Shown: positions 8,645 to 17,776, counted from the stretch's first letter. The stretch: 64,000 nucleotides of DNA from Alphaproteobacteria bacterium (GCA_039980135.1 JBDXCV010000003.1:930001-994000), one strand, 5' to 3'. Notes: generated by a model not told the origin, from the sequence alone. Translations and numbers: made by a program.

Positions 8645-10369
8645 CTAGACCGACTTGCGGTTCTTCGGGATTACGGGCATCAGCAGATAGGATTTGTGCT
8701 TCGGCCCGGTGTGGATCGTCGTCTTGCCGCCGAAGATCTCCTTCGGACGATCTGTCGGGTGATCGTGCAGGAAGACGCCGGAACCCCGCGACGGAATATA
8801 GGCCTCCATCGACGGGCCCGGTCGGTCGAAATCCTGGCCGGCGATGTTGATCGAGATCTGAAAGCCCTTCGGCAGCATGATGCACTGGGGCCAGATTTCG
8901 ACATCCACTTCGTACACCTGACCCGGCGTGATCATCTGCTTGTCGTCATGGGTGTGGTAGGGGCGCCACGGCTCGGATTTTTCCTCGTCCAGCTTGCGAT
9001 GGGACACCCGCAGCCAGCCCTGGCCGAGCGGGGTCTTGGGGTCGACCGTGCCCTGGAAGTGCACTTCTCGGCCCTTGTCCGACCAGCCCTGTACCGTGAC
9101 GAACAGGTCGCAATCTTCGGTGGACGAAGACACGAACAGCTTGGCCGCCATCGGGCCGGTGAATTCGGTCTCGCGGGTGAGTGGTGCAGACTTCCAAGTG
9201 ATGCCCCGGGTGAGCGCGCGGAATTCCTTCTTCCGGTTCACCTTCGGTACCTTCGTGTCCAGCTTTCCCTTGCCGCTCGCGTCCAGATAATACTTGGTCC
9301 ACTTGGTGCCCTTCAGCGGCCACGCGCTTTCCTTGCGCAGCTCGACCTCGTCGGTGAACGGGCGTCTCAGGTTCAGCCAGACCTTTGGCTCGCGGTTCCA
9401 GCCGTTCTTCTCGCCCTTGAGGTAATAGTCGAAGAAGCGTTTCTGCAGCTCCATGCCATATTCGAGATAGAACCATTCCTCATGGCGACCCGGATGCCCC
9501 TCGAGCCATTTCTGGCGTGATGCGGCCTGGGTGAAGGCCTCGAAGTTGCCGCGCGGATGCAGGCCAAACCCGGCCCAGCTCGCCGCACTCAGGAATGGCA
9601 CCTTTACTTTCGACCAGTCCGGCGAACGCGACTGGTACCAGTCGTCATCCATCTCGCGGACGCGGAAATTCTCGAGCGTATCGGCCCGGTTGGTCTTGAG
9701 TTCGGCCGGCGACAGACGAGCCGGACCCGTGGCGCTTTCGCCCATCCAGCGGTCGCGTGGGCCCTTGGGGTTGCCGTGCTGGACCGCCTCGACCTGGCGA
9801 GGATACCAGATTTCCATGAACACATTGGACAGGATGCCGCCATGGCGCGCCCAGTCGCGATACTGATCGGCCGCGCCCTCCCACGGTATCATCGCGGTCA
9901 GATGTTTGGGCTGCAGGGCGGCGACCTGCCACTGGTTGATCGCGTAGTAGGACACGCCGTTCAGGCCGACATTGCCGTTCGACCATTTCTGTTCGCCCGC
10001 CCATTCGATGGCGTTGGCGAAGTCCCGGGTCTCGCGCGGCGAGAAAATATCGAGATAACCCGGAGAACGGCCGGCACCACGGGAATCGAGCCGCACGCAG
10101 GCATAGCCCCAGGGCACCCAGATCTCCGGATCGACGGTTTCCCAGGTCAGCCAGCGATGCCTGGAGCCCGGCAGGATATCGGGATGCATTTCGAGGAGGG
10201 AATCCCAGAGCGGCTTGTAGTGCTCCTGGTACTTCACGCCCTTGCCATAGGGGCCGCCGGCCATGACGACCGGGACCTTCTTCTTCGTGTCGGGCCGATA
10301 GACGTCCACCCGCAGCACCTGACCGTCATCCATTGTGATCGGTAGGTCGCGATCGATGATCATTTTCAT
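8645..10369 (-). CDS. CocE/NonD family serine hydrolase (X-Pro dipeptidyl-peptidase S15 fold)
   Basis: The protein has 574 residues from the ATG at 10369, preceded by GGGAGGA seven bases away; the frame is open upstream but without a better start. The N-terminal alpha/beta hydrolase core carries the nucleophile G-V-S-Y (Ser140) and R-L-D-S-R-G-A-G-R-S (93-102), both hallmarks of the CocE group. The C-terminal part (about 390-574) is the jelly-roll X-Pro dipeptidyl-peptidase domain, ending in the conserved I-S-I-N-I-A-G segment. Members hydrolyse esters such as cocaine, acylamides or glutaryl side chains; the physiological substrate is unknown. There is no signal peptide, so it is cytosolic. 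It is transcribed divergently from the amidohydrolase at 10573. Confidence 0.88.
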   Translation of the reverse strand: MKMIIDRDLPITMDDGQVLRVDVYRPDTKKKVPVVMAGGPYGKGVKYQEHYKPLWDSLLEMHPDILPGSRHRWLTWETVDPEIWVPWGYACVRLDSRGAGRSPGYLDIFSPRETRDFANAIEWAGEQKWSNGNVGLNGVSYYAINQWQVAALQPKHLTAMIPWEGAADQYRDWARHGGILSNVFMEIWYPRQVEAVQHGNPKGPRDRWMGESATGPARLSPAELKTNRADTLENFRVREMDDDWYQSRSPDWSKVKVPFLSAASWAGFGLHPRGNFEAFTQAASRQKWLEGHPGRHEEWFYLEYGMELQKRFFDYYLKGEKNGWNREPKVWLNLRRPFTDEVELRKESAWPLKGTKWTKYYLDASGKGKLDTKVPKVNRKKEFRALTRGITWKSAPLTRETEFTGPMAAKLFVSSSTEDCDLFVTVQGWSDKGREVHFQGTVDPKTPLGQGWLRVSHRKLDEEKSEPWRPYHTHDDKQMITPGQVYEVDVEIWPQCIMLPKGFQISINIAGQDFDRPGPSMEAYIPSRGSGVFLHDHPTDRPKEIFGGKTTIHTGPKHKSYLLMPVIPKNRKSV

Positions 10370-10461
10370 TTTTTGTTCCTCCCGTATTCCCTGGCCGGCG
10401 ATCCCGGGCCGAAAGTGAAGGGCCACATCACGACGGGCGTTGTCGGAAGTGAAACATGAAT

Positions 10462-10490
10462 TTGATTATTGGAAAAATATTATTCTTAAT
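10462..10490 (+). promoter_or_regulatory. Candidate sigma-70 promoter in an AT-rich patch
   Basis: TTGATT (10462-10467) and CTTAAT (10485-10490) are 17 bases apart, each matching four of six consensus positions. They lie in a markedly AT-rich stretch (about 10451-10500) within a GC-rich region, 83 bases before the amidohydrolase start. The same patch could serve the divergent CocE gene. The boxes are weak matches. Confidence 0.35.
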
Positions 10491-10572
10491 CGCCTTTCCT
10501 TGGTTATCCGCGGGGCGAGTCGGTACGATCCCGCGATAAGGCGGAAAAAAAACGCAATCGGGGGAGAGGCAC

Positions 10573-11538
10573 ATGGCGACGTCGAACGGCGAACAGGTCA
10601 TCGCGATCGAAGAGCATTACTGGGATCCTCAACTGACGCCGCATGTGGCCGAGGCGGACCGGGGCGGCGCGGGCGTGATGCAGGCCAAGCTCGAGGACCT
10701 GTTCGACGCGCGGATCGCCGAAATGGACGCCACAGGCGTCGACATCCAGGTCCTCTCCCATGGCGCGCCGTCGACCCAGCGCCTCGATCCGGCCGAGGCC
10801 GCCGAGGTGACGCGTACGACGAATGACCGGCTGCGTGATATCGTGGCCCAGCGGCCCGACCGGTTTGCCGCCTTTGCGAATCTGCCGACACCCGACCCCG
10901 ATGCCTGTGCTGATGAGCTGTCGCGTTGCGTCAACGAGCTCGGCTTCAAGGGCGCGATGATCCACGGCCTGACGCACGGGGTGTTCTTCGACGATGAACA
11001 GTTCTGGCCGGTCTTCGCGCGCGCCCAGGAACTCGACGTGCCGCTGTATATGCACCCCGCCGTGCCGAACAAGACCGTCGTCGACACCTATTATGAGCCC
11101 TACATCAAGGATTTCCCCGCGCTGCTGAATGCGGGCTGGGGGTTCACGGTCGAGACCGCGACGCAAGGTATCCGGATCGTGCTCAGCGGCGTGCTGGAGA
11201 AGTATCCCGACTGCAATATCATCCTCGGCCATCTGGGCGAGGGGTTGCCGTTCCTGCTCTGGCGGATCGATCACGCGCTGTCACGCCCGGGCAACAAGTC
11301 CCTGGCCTTCCGCGAGGTGTTCAGCCGCAACTTCCACATCACCACCAGCGGCAATTTCTCCGACCCGGCGCTGATGTGCTCGATCGCCGAGATGGGCGCC
11401 GACCGGATTCTGTTCTCCGTCGACTATCCGTTCGTGCCCAACGCGCCGGGGATGGACTGGATCGAGCGGGTGCATCTGAACGCCGAAGACAAGGCGAAGA
11501 TCCTCAACGGCAACGCGACACGGCTGCTCAAGCTTTAG
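10573..11538 (+). CDS. amidohydrolase family 2 protein, gamma-resorcylate/ACMS decarboxylase-like
   Basis: This 321-residue TIM-barrel protein follows a GGGGGAGAGG site. It starts with I-E-E-H (Glu13/Glu14/His15), the E-x-H variant of the metal site used by gamma-resorcylate and other non-oxidative decarboxylases in place of H-x-H. Other ligands fit: His161 in Y-M-H-P, His220 in G-H-L-G-E-G, Asp284 in S-V-D-Y-P-F. The family decarboxylates hydroxybenzoates or related acids, or hydrolyses C-C or lactone bonds. A CoA-transferase gene follows 26 bases later, so it is likely the first gene of a catabolic operon. The substrate is unknown. Confidence 0.82.
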   Translation: MATSNGEQVIAIEEHYWDPQLTPHVAEADRGGAGVMQAKLEDLFDARIAEMDATGVDIQVLSHGAPSTQRLDPAEAAEVTRTTNDRLRDIVAQRPDRFAAFANLPTPDPDACADELSRCVNELGFKGAMIHGLTHGVFFDDEQFWPVFARAQELDVPLYMHPAVPNKTVVDTYYEPYIKDFPALLNAGWGFTVETATQGIRIVLSGVLEKYPDCNIILGHLGEGLPFLLWRIDHALSRPGNKSLAFREVFSRNFHITTSGNFSDPALMCSIAEMGADRILFSVDYPFVPNAPGMDWIERVHLNAEDKAKILNGNATRLLKL

Positions 11539-11564
11539 ACGTGAAATACAGATAGAGAGAAACC

Positions 11565-12770
11565 ATGCCCCACAATCCTGCTGCCACGGTCCTCGACCAT
11601 GTGAAGGTCCTCGACCTGACCCGCGTCCGCTCGGGCCCGACCTGCGTGCGCCAGCTTGCCGACTGGGGTGCCGATGTGATCAAGGTCGAGATGCCGCCCG
11701 CCGTCGAGGGGGGTGCCGCGCTCGGCGGGTCGCGCCACGGCTCCGATTTCCAGAACCTGCACCGCAACAAGCGCTCCCTCGCGCTCGACCTCAAGGCCGA
11801 GGCGGGCAAGGAGGTGTTCCGCAAGCTCGTCGCGGATGCCGATGTGGTGGTCGAGAATTACCGGCCCGATGTGAAGAACCGGCTGGGCATCGACTATGAC
11901 GCGCTGTCCGCAATCAACCCACGCATCATCCTCGCCAGCATCTCGGGCTTCGGGCAGGACGGGCCCTATTCCAAGCGCCCGGGTTTCGACCAGATCGCCC
12001 AGGGCATGGGCGGCCTGATGTCGATCACCGGCGCGCCGGGGGAGGGGCCGATGCGGGTCGGCATCCCGATCGCGGACCTGACGGCGGGACTGTTCGCGGC
12101 CCAGGGCATCCTGCTGGCGCTGCTCGAACGCGAGAAATCCGGCCAGGGCCAATGGCTTCAGACATCGCTGCTGGAAGCGCAGATTTTCATGCTCGATTTC
12201 CAGTCGGCGCGCTGGCTGGTCGACGAAGACGTGCCGGGACAGGCGGGCAACAACCATCCGACCAGCATTCCGACCGGCGTGTTCGCCACGTCGGACGGGC
12301 ATATCAACATCGCCGTTGCGGGCCAGGAAATCTGGGGCCGGTTCTGCCGCATCCTCGGCCACGAGGAGTGGATGACCGATCCGGAATTCGAGGATGCACC
12401 CGGACGCTCGGAGAACCGCGACCGGCTGAACGGGCTGATCGGCGAGGTGATCGCGACGAAGACGTCGGCGGCATGGGTGGACGAATTCAACGCGGCGGGC
12501 GTGCCCTGCGGGCCGATCAACGACATCGGCCAGGTCTTCGATGACCCCCAGGTCCGGCATCTGGGGATTGCGCAGCCGCTCACGTCGCCGGCGCTGGGCG
12601 AGATGCGCTTCGCGCGTCAACCGGTATCCCTGTCTCGGACACCGAGTTCGTTTGCGGTCGCGCCGCCGGAAGTCGGCGAACATACGGGAGAGATTCTCTC
12701 CGATCTTGGATATGACGCGGATGAAATCGCGGCGCTGAAAGACAGCGGTGTCGTGGCAGCAGAAGGATGA
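11565..12770 (+). CDS. CaiB/BaiF family III CoA-transferase
   Basis: A 401-residue family III CoA-transferase of normal length. Typical features are V-L-D-L-T-R-V-R-S-G-P at the N-terminus, N-L-H-R-N-K-R-S, V-V-E-N-Y-R-P-D and the S-G-F-G-Q-D-G-P-Y motif. These enzymes move CoA between carboxylic acids through an Asp-based anhydride. At the place where the catalytic Asp normally stands (G-Q-x-V-D-x-S-L) this protein reads G-Q-W-L-Q-T-S-L, with Gln199. I recall this as a recurrent subfamily variant; its activity is uncertain. The downstream gene starts within its stop codon (ATGA overlap), so the two are translationally coupled. Confidence 0.87.
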   Translation: MPHNPAATVLDHVKVLDLTRVRSGPTCVRQLADWGADVIKVEMPPAVEGGAALGGSRHGSDFQNLHRNKRSLALDLKAEAGKEVFRKLVADADVVVENYRPDVKNRLGIDYDALSAINPRIILASISGFGQDGPYSKRPGFDQIAQGMGGLMSITGAPGEGPMRVGIPIADLTAGLFAAQGILLALLEREKSGQGQWLQTSLLEAQIFMLDFQSARWLVDEDVPGQAGNNHPTSIPTGVFATSDGHINIAVAGQEIWGRFCRILGHEEWMTDPEFEDAPGRSENRDRLNGLIGEVIATKTSAAWVDEFNAAGVPCGPINDIGQVFDDPQVRHLGIAQPLTSPALGEMRFARQPVSLSRTPSSFAVAPPEVGEHTGEILSDLGYDADEIAALKDSGVVAAEG

Positions 12771-13321
12771 GTGACATGGATGACCAGATCAAACCCCAGC
12801 TCTCCCATGCGGGCATGTGGGTGCGGGATATGGATTCAATGGTTTCGTTTTACACACGGGTTCTCGGGTTCAACATCACCGACCGGGGTTTCGTCGAGCG
12901 CTACAACGGCCACATCACCTTCATGTCCAACGATCCGAGCATGCATCATCAGGTTATTCTGGCTGAGGGTCGGCCCGCAGAGGTGCCCAGCACGATCAAC
13001 CAATTGTCGTTCAGGGTAAAATCCCTGAGCGAGCTGCGGGTGATGTATCGCCGGGTTGTGGATGAGGGCGTCGAGAATTTGCTGCCGCGCAACCATGGCA
13101 ACGCCTGGTCGGTCTATTTCGACGACCCCGAGGGCAACAATATCGAGGTGTATCTGGACTCGCCGTTCCACGTGCCCCAGCCCTTCGGCGAGTATCTCGA
13201 CTTCGATCTTTCCGATGACGAGATCGTCAAGCTGACCGAGAAGCTGTGTGAAGCGACCGAGGGCTACCGGCCCCGCGCCGAATGGTCGGCGGAACTCGCC
13301 GACGCGATTGCGAAGAACTAG
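12767..13321 (+). CDS. VOC family (glyoxalase/extradiol dioxygenase fold) protein
   Basis: The 184-residue protein starts at the ATG overlapping the CoA-transferase stop; a second in-frame ATG at 12776 is possible. The N-terminal L-S-H-A-G-M-W-V-R-D-M and G-F-N-I-T-D-R-G mark a VOC beta-alpha-beta-beta-beta module. Likely metal ligands are that first His, one in M-H-H-Q-V-I, and the Glu of G-N-N-I-E-V-Y-L-D. The spacing resembles single-domain extradiol dioxygenase-like or glyoxalase proteins. It probably acts on a ring-cleavage or CoA-linked intermediate of the same pathway as its neighbours, but the reaction is not predictable. It converges on the MBL-fold gene, 10 bases away. Confidence 0.82.
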   Translation: MSDMDDQIKPQLSHAGMWVRDMDSMVSFYTRVLGFNITDRGFVERYNGHITFMSNDPSMHHQVILAEGRPAEVPSTINQLSFRVKSLSELRVMYRRVVDEGVENLLPRNHGNAWSVYFDDPEGNNIEVYLDSPFHVPQPFGEYLDFDLSDDEIVKLTEKLCEATEGYRPRAEWSAELADAIAKN

Positions 13322-13331
13322 GCGCGGATGC

Positions 13332-14138
13332 TCACGCGTTGGGCGTGACGTCGAGCCGGGCCGCGATCCCTTCGAGGCGCGGGTCGGGTGCCGGGTAGCG
13401 TTCCAGCACCAGCGGGTCATGGCCGGGCACGATATGCCCCGGGGTCTCGGCCTGGGCCTCCAGCGCATCGAAACCGCGCACCATATCGGCGAGGTTGTAG
13501 ATCACCGGGAAAGGCATGCGCCGCTCCAGATTCTCATAGAAATGCGTGACGTCGGACGCGACCACCACCCAGCCCCGCTTGGTCAGCACGCGCACGAATT
13601 GCAGCCCCATGGAGTGGCCGCCGGTCAGATGCACCGTGATGCCCGGCGCGATCTCGGCGTCGCCGTCGCTGAAGGATACGCGGCCTTCGAAGATGTTGCG
13701 GACCATGTCGGCGACATGATCGGGGGTGAAGGAGGCGTTCACCACATGGCTGCACATATGCGGCCCCGTTGCGAACTGCATTTCCTTTTCCTGCAGGTGG
13801 AACCTCGCCGCCGGAAACTGGGCGTGGCCGCCGATATGGTCGTAGTGCAGATGGGTGACAATCACGTCGGACACAGTCGCGGCCGCGACGCCGATGGTGG
13901 ACAGGCCTTCCGTGACGCTGCGGATCAGGCTGCGACCGCGGTTCTTCGCCTCGGCGTCGTCGAAGCCTGTGTCGATGACGATGGTCTGATCCTCGGACAC
14001 GGCGGCCCAGACGTAATAGTCGATGGGCATGGGGCCATCGTCATGGGGGTCGAGCTTTACGAAGCTTTCGCGACGCATCCGCTCGGCGAGCGTGCCGTAT
14101 TTCACGGCATAGAGTTCCCAGGTTTTCGGTGATGTCAT
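13332..14138 (-). CDS. MBL-fold metallohydrolase, N-acyl homoserine lactonase-like
   Basis: This 268-residue protein follows a strong GGGGAGGGAAGA site. The H-x-H-x-D-H motif T-H-L-H-Y-D-H (His96, His98, Asp100, His101), G-G-H-S-M-G (third-site His) and A-S-D-V-T-H (bridging Asp) are complete, so a dinuclear zinc centre is expected. V-I-D-T-G-F precedes the motif, as in AHL lactonases such as AiiA/AttM. It may open homoserine or other lactone rings; in this catabolic setting a pathway lactone is as likely as a quorum-sensing signal. It is convergent with the VOC gene and divergent from the dehydrogenase at 14220. Confidence 0.85.
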   Translation of the reverse strand: MTSPKTWELYAVKYGTLAERMRRESFVKLDPHDDGPMPIDYYVWAAVSEDQTIVIDTGFDDAEAKNRGRSLIRSVTEGLSTIGVAAATVSDVIVTHLHYDHIGGHAQFPAARFHLQEKEMQFATGPHMCSHVVNASFTPDHVADMVRNIFEGRVSFSDGDAEIAPGITVHLTGGHSMGLQFVRVLTKRGWVVVASDVTHFYENLERRMPFPVIYNLADMVRGFDALEAQAETPGHIVPGHDPLVLERYPAPDPRLEGIAARLDVTPNA

Positions 14139-14219
14139 TCTTCCCTCCCCTATGGGTTGCTCCGCTATAATGGCCCGCGAAGGCCGGCATTCGATCGGCC
14201 ACAGGTGGGGGCGGTGAGC

Positions 14220-15098
14220 ATGCCGGAGGTATCTTACGGGTTTATCGGGCTGGGAAACATGGGCGCACCCATGTGTGCCAATCTGTGCGCGGCGGGCTTT
14301 ATCCCGATCGTGTTCGATGCGGCGGGTACCGCTGCGCGCGCACCCGACGGCGCGACCGTCGCCGACGATGTCGGCGCGGTGGCGCAGCAGGACACGATCT
14401 TCCTGAGCCTGCCCGACGGGAAAATTGTCGCGTCAGTCTGTGAGGAGATCCTGAAAGCACCAGACCGGAAGGTCTCGACGGTCGTGGATTTCTCGACCAC
14501 GGGGCCCCAGGCGGCAAGCGAGATCGGCGCCGCGCTGGCGGCGGGCGGGATCACCTTCGTCGATGCGCCGGTCAGCGGCGGCAAGGCCGGGGCCATCGCC
14601 GGGACCGTGACCGTCATAGCGTCGGGCCCCGATGCGGCCGTGGCGGCGCTGGCCGGCCCGTTCGACGCGGTGGGCGGAAACACCTTCCATGTCGGCGCGA
14701 ATCCCGGGCAAGGCCAGGCGGTCAAGCTGCTTAACAACTTTCTGTCGGCGACCGCCATGGCGGCGACCAGCGAGGCGGTCCGGTTCGGGTTGGGCCACGG
14801 GGTGGCCATGGAGACCATTCTCGACGTGGTGAACGTCTCGACCGGCCGCAACACGGCCTCGGCGGACAAGTTCCCCAAGCGGGTTGCAACCGAGACCTTC
14901 GATGCGGGTTTCGCGATGGCGCTGATGACAAAGGATGTGGCGCTGTATTTCGACGAGGTGCGCAAGTCCGGCTCGCCCGACAGCGTAGGCGCGACCATGA
15001 CCGGCCTGTGGAACGCCGCCGACGCCGCCATGCCCGGCGCCGACTTCACGGAAATCTACAGGTATCTGGGCGGAGACTCAGGGGGAGAGACAAAATGA
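14220..15098 (+). CDS. NAD(P)-dependent beta-hydroxyacid dehydrogenase (HIBADH family)
   Basis: The protein has 292 residues from the ATG at 14220; a GTG two codons earlier is possible, and both follow a GGTGGGGGC tract. The Rossmann motif G-F-I-G-L-G-N-M-G, the substrate loop D-A-P-V-S-G-G-K-A-G-A, and the catalytic-lysine helix Q-A-V-K-L-L-N-N are those of 3-hydroxyisobutyrate/tartronate-semialdehyde-type dehydrogenases. It differs from the mmsB copy at 20133, so a different hydroxyacid is likely. The SDR gene overlaps its stop by ATGA, indicating coupled translation. Confidence 0.88.
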   Translation: MPEVSYGFIGLGNMGAPMCANLCAAGFIPIVFDAAGTAARAPDGATVADDVGAVAQQDTIFLSLPDGKIVASVCEEILKAPDRKVSTVVDFSTTGPQAASEIGAALAAGGITFVDAPVSGGKAGAIAGTVTVIASGPDAAVAALAGPFDAVGGNTFHVGANPGQGQAVKLLNNFLSATAMAATSEAVRFGLGHGVAMETILDVVNVSTGRNTASADKFPKRVATETFDAGFAMALMTKDVALYFDEVRKSGSPDSVGATMTGLWNAADAAMPGADFTEIYRYLGGDSGGETK

Positions 15099-15853
15099 GC
15101 GATGAACAACGTCCCGTCGCGCTGGTGACCGGCGCGTCCTACGGGTTGGGCGCGGCCGTTGCGGAATCCCTCGCGCGCGACGGGTTCGATGTCGCGGTGA
15201 CGGAGCTGGACCCGGCGGATCTGGCCGAGACGCTCGCGTCGATCGAGGCCGCCGGCGGCCAGTCACTCGGTGTAGCGCTCGACCTGCGGGACGATGCCAG
15301 CATCACCGCCGCCACGCAGGCCGTGCTCGAACATTTCGGACAGATAGATCTGCTGGTCAACAATGCGGCGATGCTGCTGGCCAAGCCGGCGCTGGACGTG
15401 GCGGCGGACGAGTTCGAAGCGGTGATGCGCACCAACGTGACCGGCACCTACGTGATGACCCAGCAGGTGGCGCGGCACCTGATCGAGACTGGCCGTCCCG
15501 GCCAGATCATCAACATCGCCTCGACCTTCACCACGATCGGTGCCGTCAACGTATCGCCCTACGGCATCTCGAAGGCGGCCATCGGCGGCATGACCCGCCA
15601 CCTGGCGGCCGAATGGGCACCCCACGACATCCGTGTGAACGCCGTGGCGCCGGGGACGTCGATGACCAAGCTGCGGGCCGAAATCTTCGACAACGACCAG
15701 GCGCGCCGGGACGCGGGCCTGTCGAAGATCCCGCTCGGCCGTTTCACCGAACCCGAAGATATCGCCGGCGCGGTGTCCTATCTGGCGAGCCCATCTGCGA
15801 CCTATGTGACGGGCCATGTGCTGGCGGTTGATGGCGGCATGACGGTGACGTGA
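15095..15853 (+). CDS. SDR family oxidoreductase
   Basis: This 252-residue classical short-chain dehydrogenase overlaps the preceding gene by four bases. The cofactor motif is T-G-A-S-Y-G-L-G (12-19), the N-N-A-A structural motif is present, and the catalytic Ser, Tyr and Lys lie in I-A-S-T and P-Y-G-I-S-K. The C-terminal S-P-S-A-T-Y-V-T-G-H-V-L-A-V-D-G-G is typical. An acid at the end of strand 2 (T-E-L-D-P) suggests a preference for NAD over NADP. It oxidises or reduces a secondary alcohol or ketone, probably in series with the hydroxyacid dehydrogenase. Confidence 0.88.
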   Translation: MSDEQRPVALVTGASYGLGAAVAESLARDGFDVAVTELDPADLAETLASIEAAGGQSLGVALDLRDDASITAATQAVLEHFGQIDLLVNNAAMLLAKPALDVAADEFEAVMRTNVTGTYVMTQQVARHLIETGRPGQIINIASTFTTIGAVNVSPYGISKAAIGGMTRHLAAEWAPHDIRVNAVAPGTSMTKLRAEIFDNDQARRDAGLSKIPLGRFTEPEDIAGAVSYLASPSATYVTGHVLAVDGGMTVT

Positions 15854-15937
15854 GGGGCGATGATCCCCAAGTCTCGATAAATAAACACTACCGAGGGCAA
15901 CTCTCGCCAACAAACCGTTAGCCAACAACCACTCCGG

Positions 15938-16780
15938 TCAGTCGTAGAACACCAGCGCGCGCATTTCGATGCTCTCGCGGATCGCCGCGTCGGGTGGTGT
16001 GTTCGGGTCGTCGAAGGCGGTGTGCGCCGTAAACCGCACGCCGGCCGAAGCGTCGGTGTCGTAGACCTTGAACACCAGCGCTTCCTCCCGCGTCATCTGC
16101 GGGAACCAGAACCAGCGGTGCGCCGGGTTGTAGGAGATGTGATACGTCTCGCCGGTGCGGTAGCGGTAGCGCCGCTGATAGGGAATGAAACCCTCTTCGG
16201 GGATCGTCTTGCCGTCGCACAGCGCGAGCGGGTCGCGTTCCACGCGCGGCGCAATCGACCGCCAAGTCTGGATAATCGCGTAGCGTTTCTCGAGCGCCGC
16301 CTCTACTTCGTCTTCAGGCAGGAAGTCGCGCACCCGCTGCGGGGCCGAGCGCTCGGTATAGTCGTTATGGACCGAATATACCGCCTTGCGCACCCGGTCG
16401 GCCTGCTGGCGCGCCTGCTCGGCGGTGCGCAGCGTATGGTCGAACACCAGCACGCGTTTCGCGCCCCCGCTATGGGCCTGGATCAGCGCCTCGGTCTCCG
16501 GGTAGTAGACCGCGCGCACTTCGTCCTCGTCATAGAAGTCTCGCACCTTCGTATCATGGTCGACGAAGGAGAAGCCGTGGGAGGGCAGGGTGAACTGCGC
16601 CGGGTCGGCGCGGCCATTATGGATGGGCACCAGCTTTTTCTCGTAGGCCGGCTTGTGGGCCTTGTGCTGCATCTCCGGCCAGTCCATGTAGCGCACCGCC
16701 GGGATGCCGTCGTCGACGATGTAGTCGAGTTCGACCTCGACGATGTCGGGATCGGTGATTAGTTCGGCGGTCTGGGTCAT
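15938..16780 (-). CDS. CmcJ/NvfI (AsaB, GA4 desaturase-like) family putative oxygenase
   Basis: This 280-residue protein has the hallmarks of the CmcJ/NvfI/AsaB group known from fungal and actinobacterial secondary metabolism: V-H-N-D-Y-T near the middle, Q-T-W-R-S-I, D-P-L-A-L-C-D, H-I-S-Y-N-P-A-H-R-W-F-W-F-P, and the closing R-F-T-A-H-T-A-F-D-D-P segment. Members are 2-oxoglutarate/Fe(II)-type oxygenases or desaturases, or their relatives; CmcJ acts in cephamycin 7-methoxylation. A GAGGAA site precedes the ATG. It is downstream of the beta-propeller gene by 21 bases, so the pair form an operon. The substrate in this bacterium is unknown. Confidence 0.8.
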   Translation of the reverse strand: MTQTAELITDPDIVEVELDYIVDDGIPAVRYMDWPEMQHKAHKPAYEKKLVPIHNGRADPAQFTLPSHGFSFVDHDTKVRDFYDEDEVRAVYYPETEALIQAHSGGAKRVLVFDHTLRTAEQARQQADRVRKAVYSVHNDYTERSAPQRVRDFLPEDEVEAALEKRYAIIQTWRSIAPRVERDPLALCDGKTIPEEGFIPYQRRYRYRTGETYHISYNPAHRWFWFPQMTREEALVFKVYDTDASAGVRFTAHTAFDDPNTPPDAAIRESIEMRALVFYD

Positions 16781-16801
16781 GAGGCGGTTCCTCGGTCGGC
16801 T

Positions 16802-17776
16802 TCAGGTTGCTGTCGGAGTATAGGCGACAATCGCCTCGGGCATGCTGCCGCCGGCGTGATATCCGCCGTCGACGATTTCCGCCTTCGTGACGTCGATCTT
16901 CGGCACCTCGCCGTTCCCCAGCGCGGCATGGAGATGCTTTCCGTCGTCGCTGAACAGGATGTGGAACGGCTCGTCCGCGACATTCACGACGCGACGTGAA
17001 TCGAGGTCATTTGCGTCGAGCAATTCGACGAAGCCCTTGTCGTTGGGCTCGTCATAGGTGCTGACGGCGAGTGTGTTTCCGTCCGCCGACAGGAACGGCC
17101 AGCCGGGCACGCCGGTCAGCGGGTGTGTGGCGACGAGCTTGCGGGCCGCGCAGTCGATCACATGCAGCAGCGGGCGGTGGAAATCGCCGACGAACAGGCG
17201 TGAGCCGTCGTTGGAGACGCGGATGGCCTGGGCGCCGACCGGGACGGCGATCTGCGCCGTGATCTCTCGGCTTTCGATGTCGATCTCGGTGATCACCGGA
17301 TATTCCTTGGCCGATGCATAGAGCGTCCTGCCGTCGGGAGAGGCGGCGAGGAAATGCCCCGGCGTCTGCAGCCAGATCGTGTGCTCGATCTCCCAGCTGT
17401 CCGGGTCGATCACCAGCACACAGCGGTTGGGGTCGACCGTCGCCCAGAGCTTTCCCTGCCGGTCGATGACCAGCGCGTGGGGACCCTTGTAGAGATCGAG
17501 ATTTATATGCCCGGCGAGCGTCATGTCGGTGAGGTCGACGACGGCGATACGGTTGTCCGGCACGTTGGGCCCGTAATCGGCGCTGCCATACAGCGACACG
17601 AAGGCGCGTGTCCCGTCATTGGACACCGCCAGTTCATGGGGTTTGCCCGTGTTCAGGGTGCCGACCTCCACGCAAGCGACCGTGTCGCCGGTCTCGGCGT
17701 CCAGCGCGGTCAGGCTGACATTTTCCTTCACCGTGAGAAGTATCAGCCGGCGGGTGGGGTCGATCTCGGTGGCCAT
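16802..17776 (-). CDS. YVTN/YncE-type beta-propeller protein
   Basis: The 324-residue protein has repeated blades with the pattern [20 protein letters not shown] and [10 protein letters not shown] about 40-45 residues apart, as in YncE/lactonase-type seven-bladed propellers. No signal peptide is visible, unlike most YncE proteins, so it is predicted cytosolic. An AAGGAG site lies 8 bases before the ATG. It may be a scaffold or a lactonase-like enzyme. Coupling to the CmcJ-type oxygenase suggests a joint role that the sequence does not define. Confidence 0.78.
   Translation of the reverse strand: MATEIDPTRRLILLTVKENVSLTALDAETGDTVACVEVGTLNTGKPHELAVSNDGTRAFVSLYGSADYGPNVPDNRIAVVDLTDMTLAGHINLDLYKGPHALVIDRQGKLWATVDPNRCVLVIDPDSWEIEHTIWLQTPGHFLAASPDGRTLYASAKEYPVITEIDIESREITAQIAVPVGAQAIRVSNDGSRLFVGDFHRPLLHVIDCAARKLVATHPLTGVPGWPFLSADGNTLAVSTYDEPNDKGFVELLDANDLDSRRVVNVADEPFHILFSDDGKHLHAALGNGEVPKIDVTKAEIVDGGYHAGGSMPEAIVAYTPTAT

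Noticed and set aside
8150-9520. 456-residue open frame on the plus strand
   Set aside because: It spans the ends of two well-supported genes and the terminator between them.
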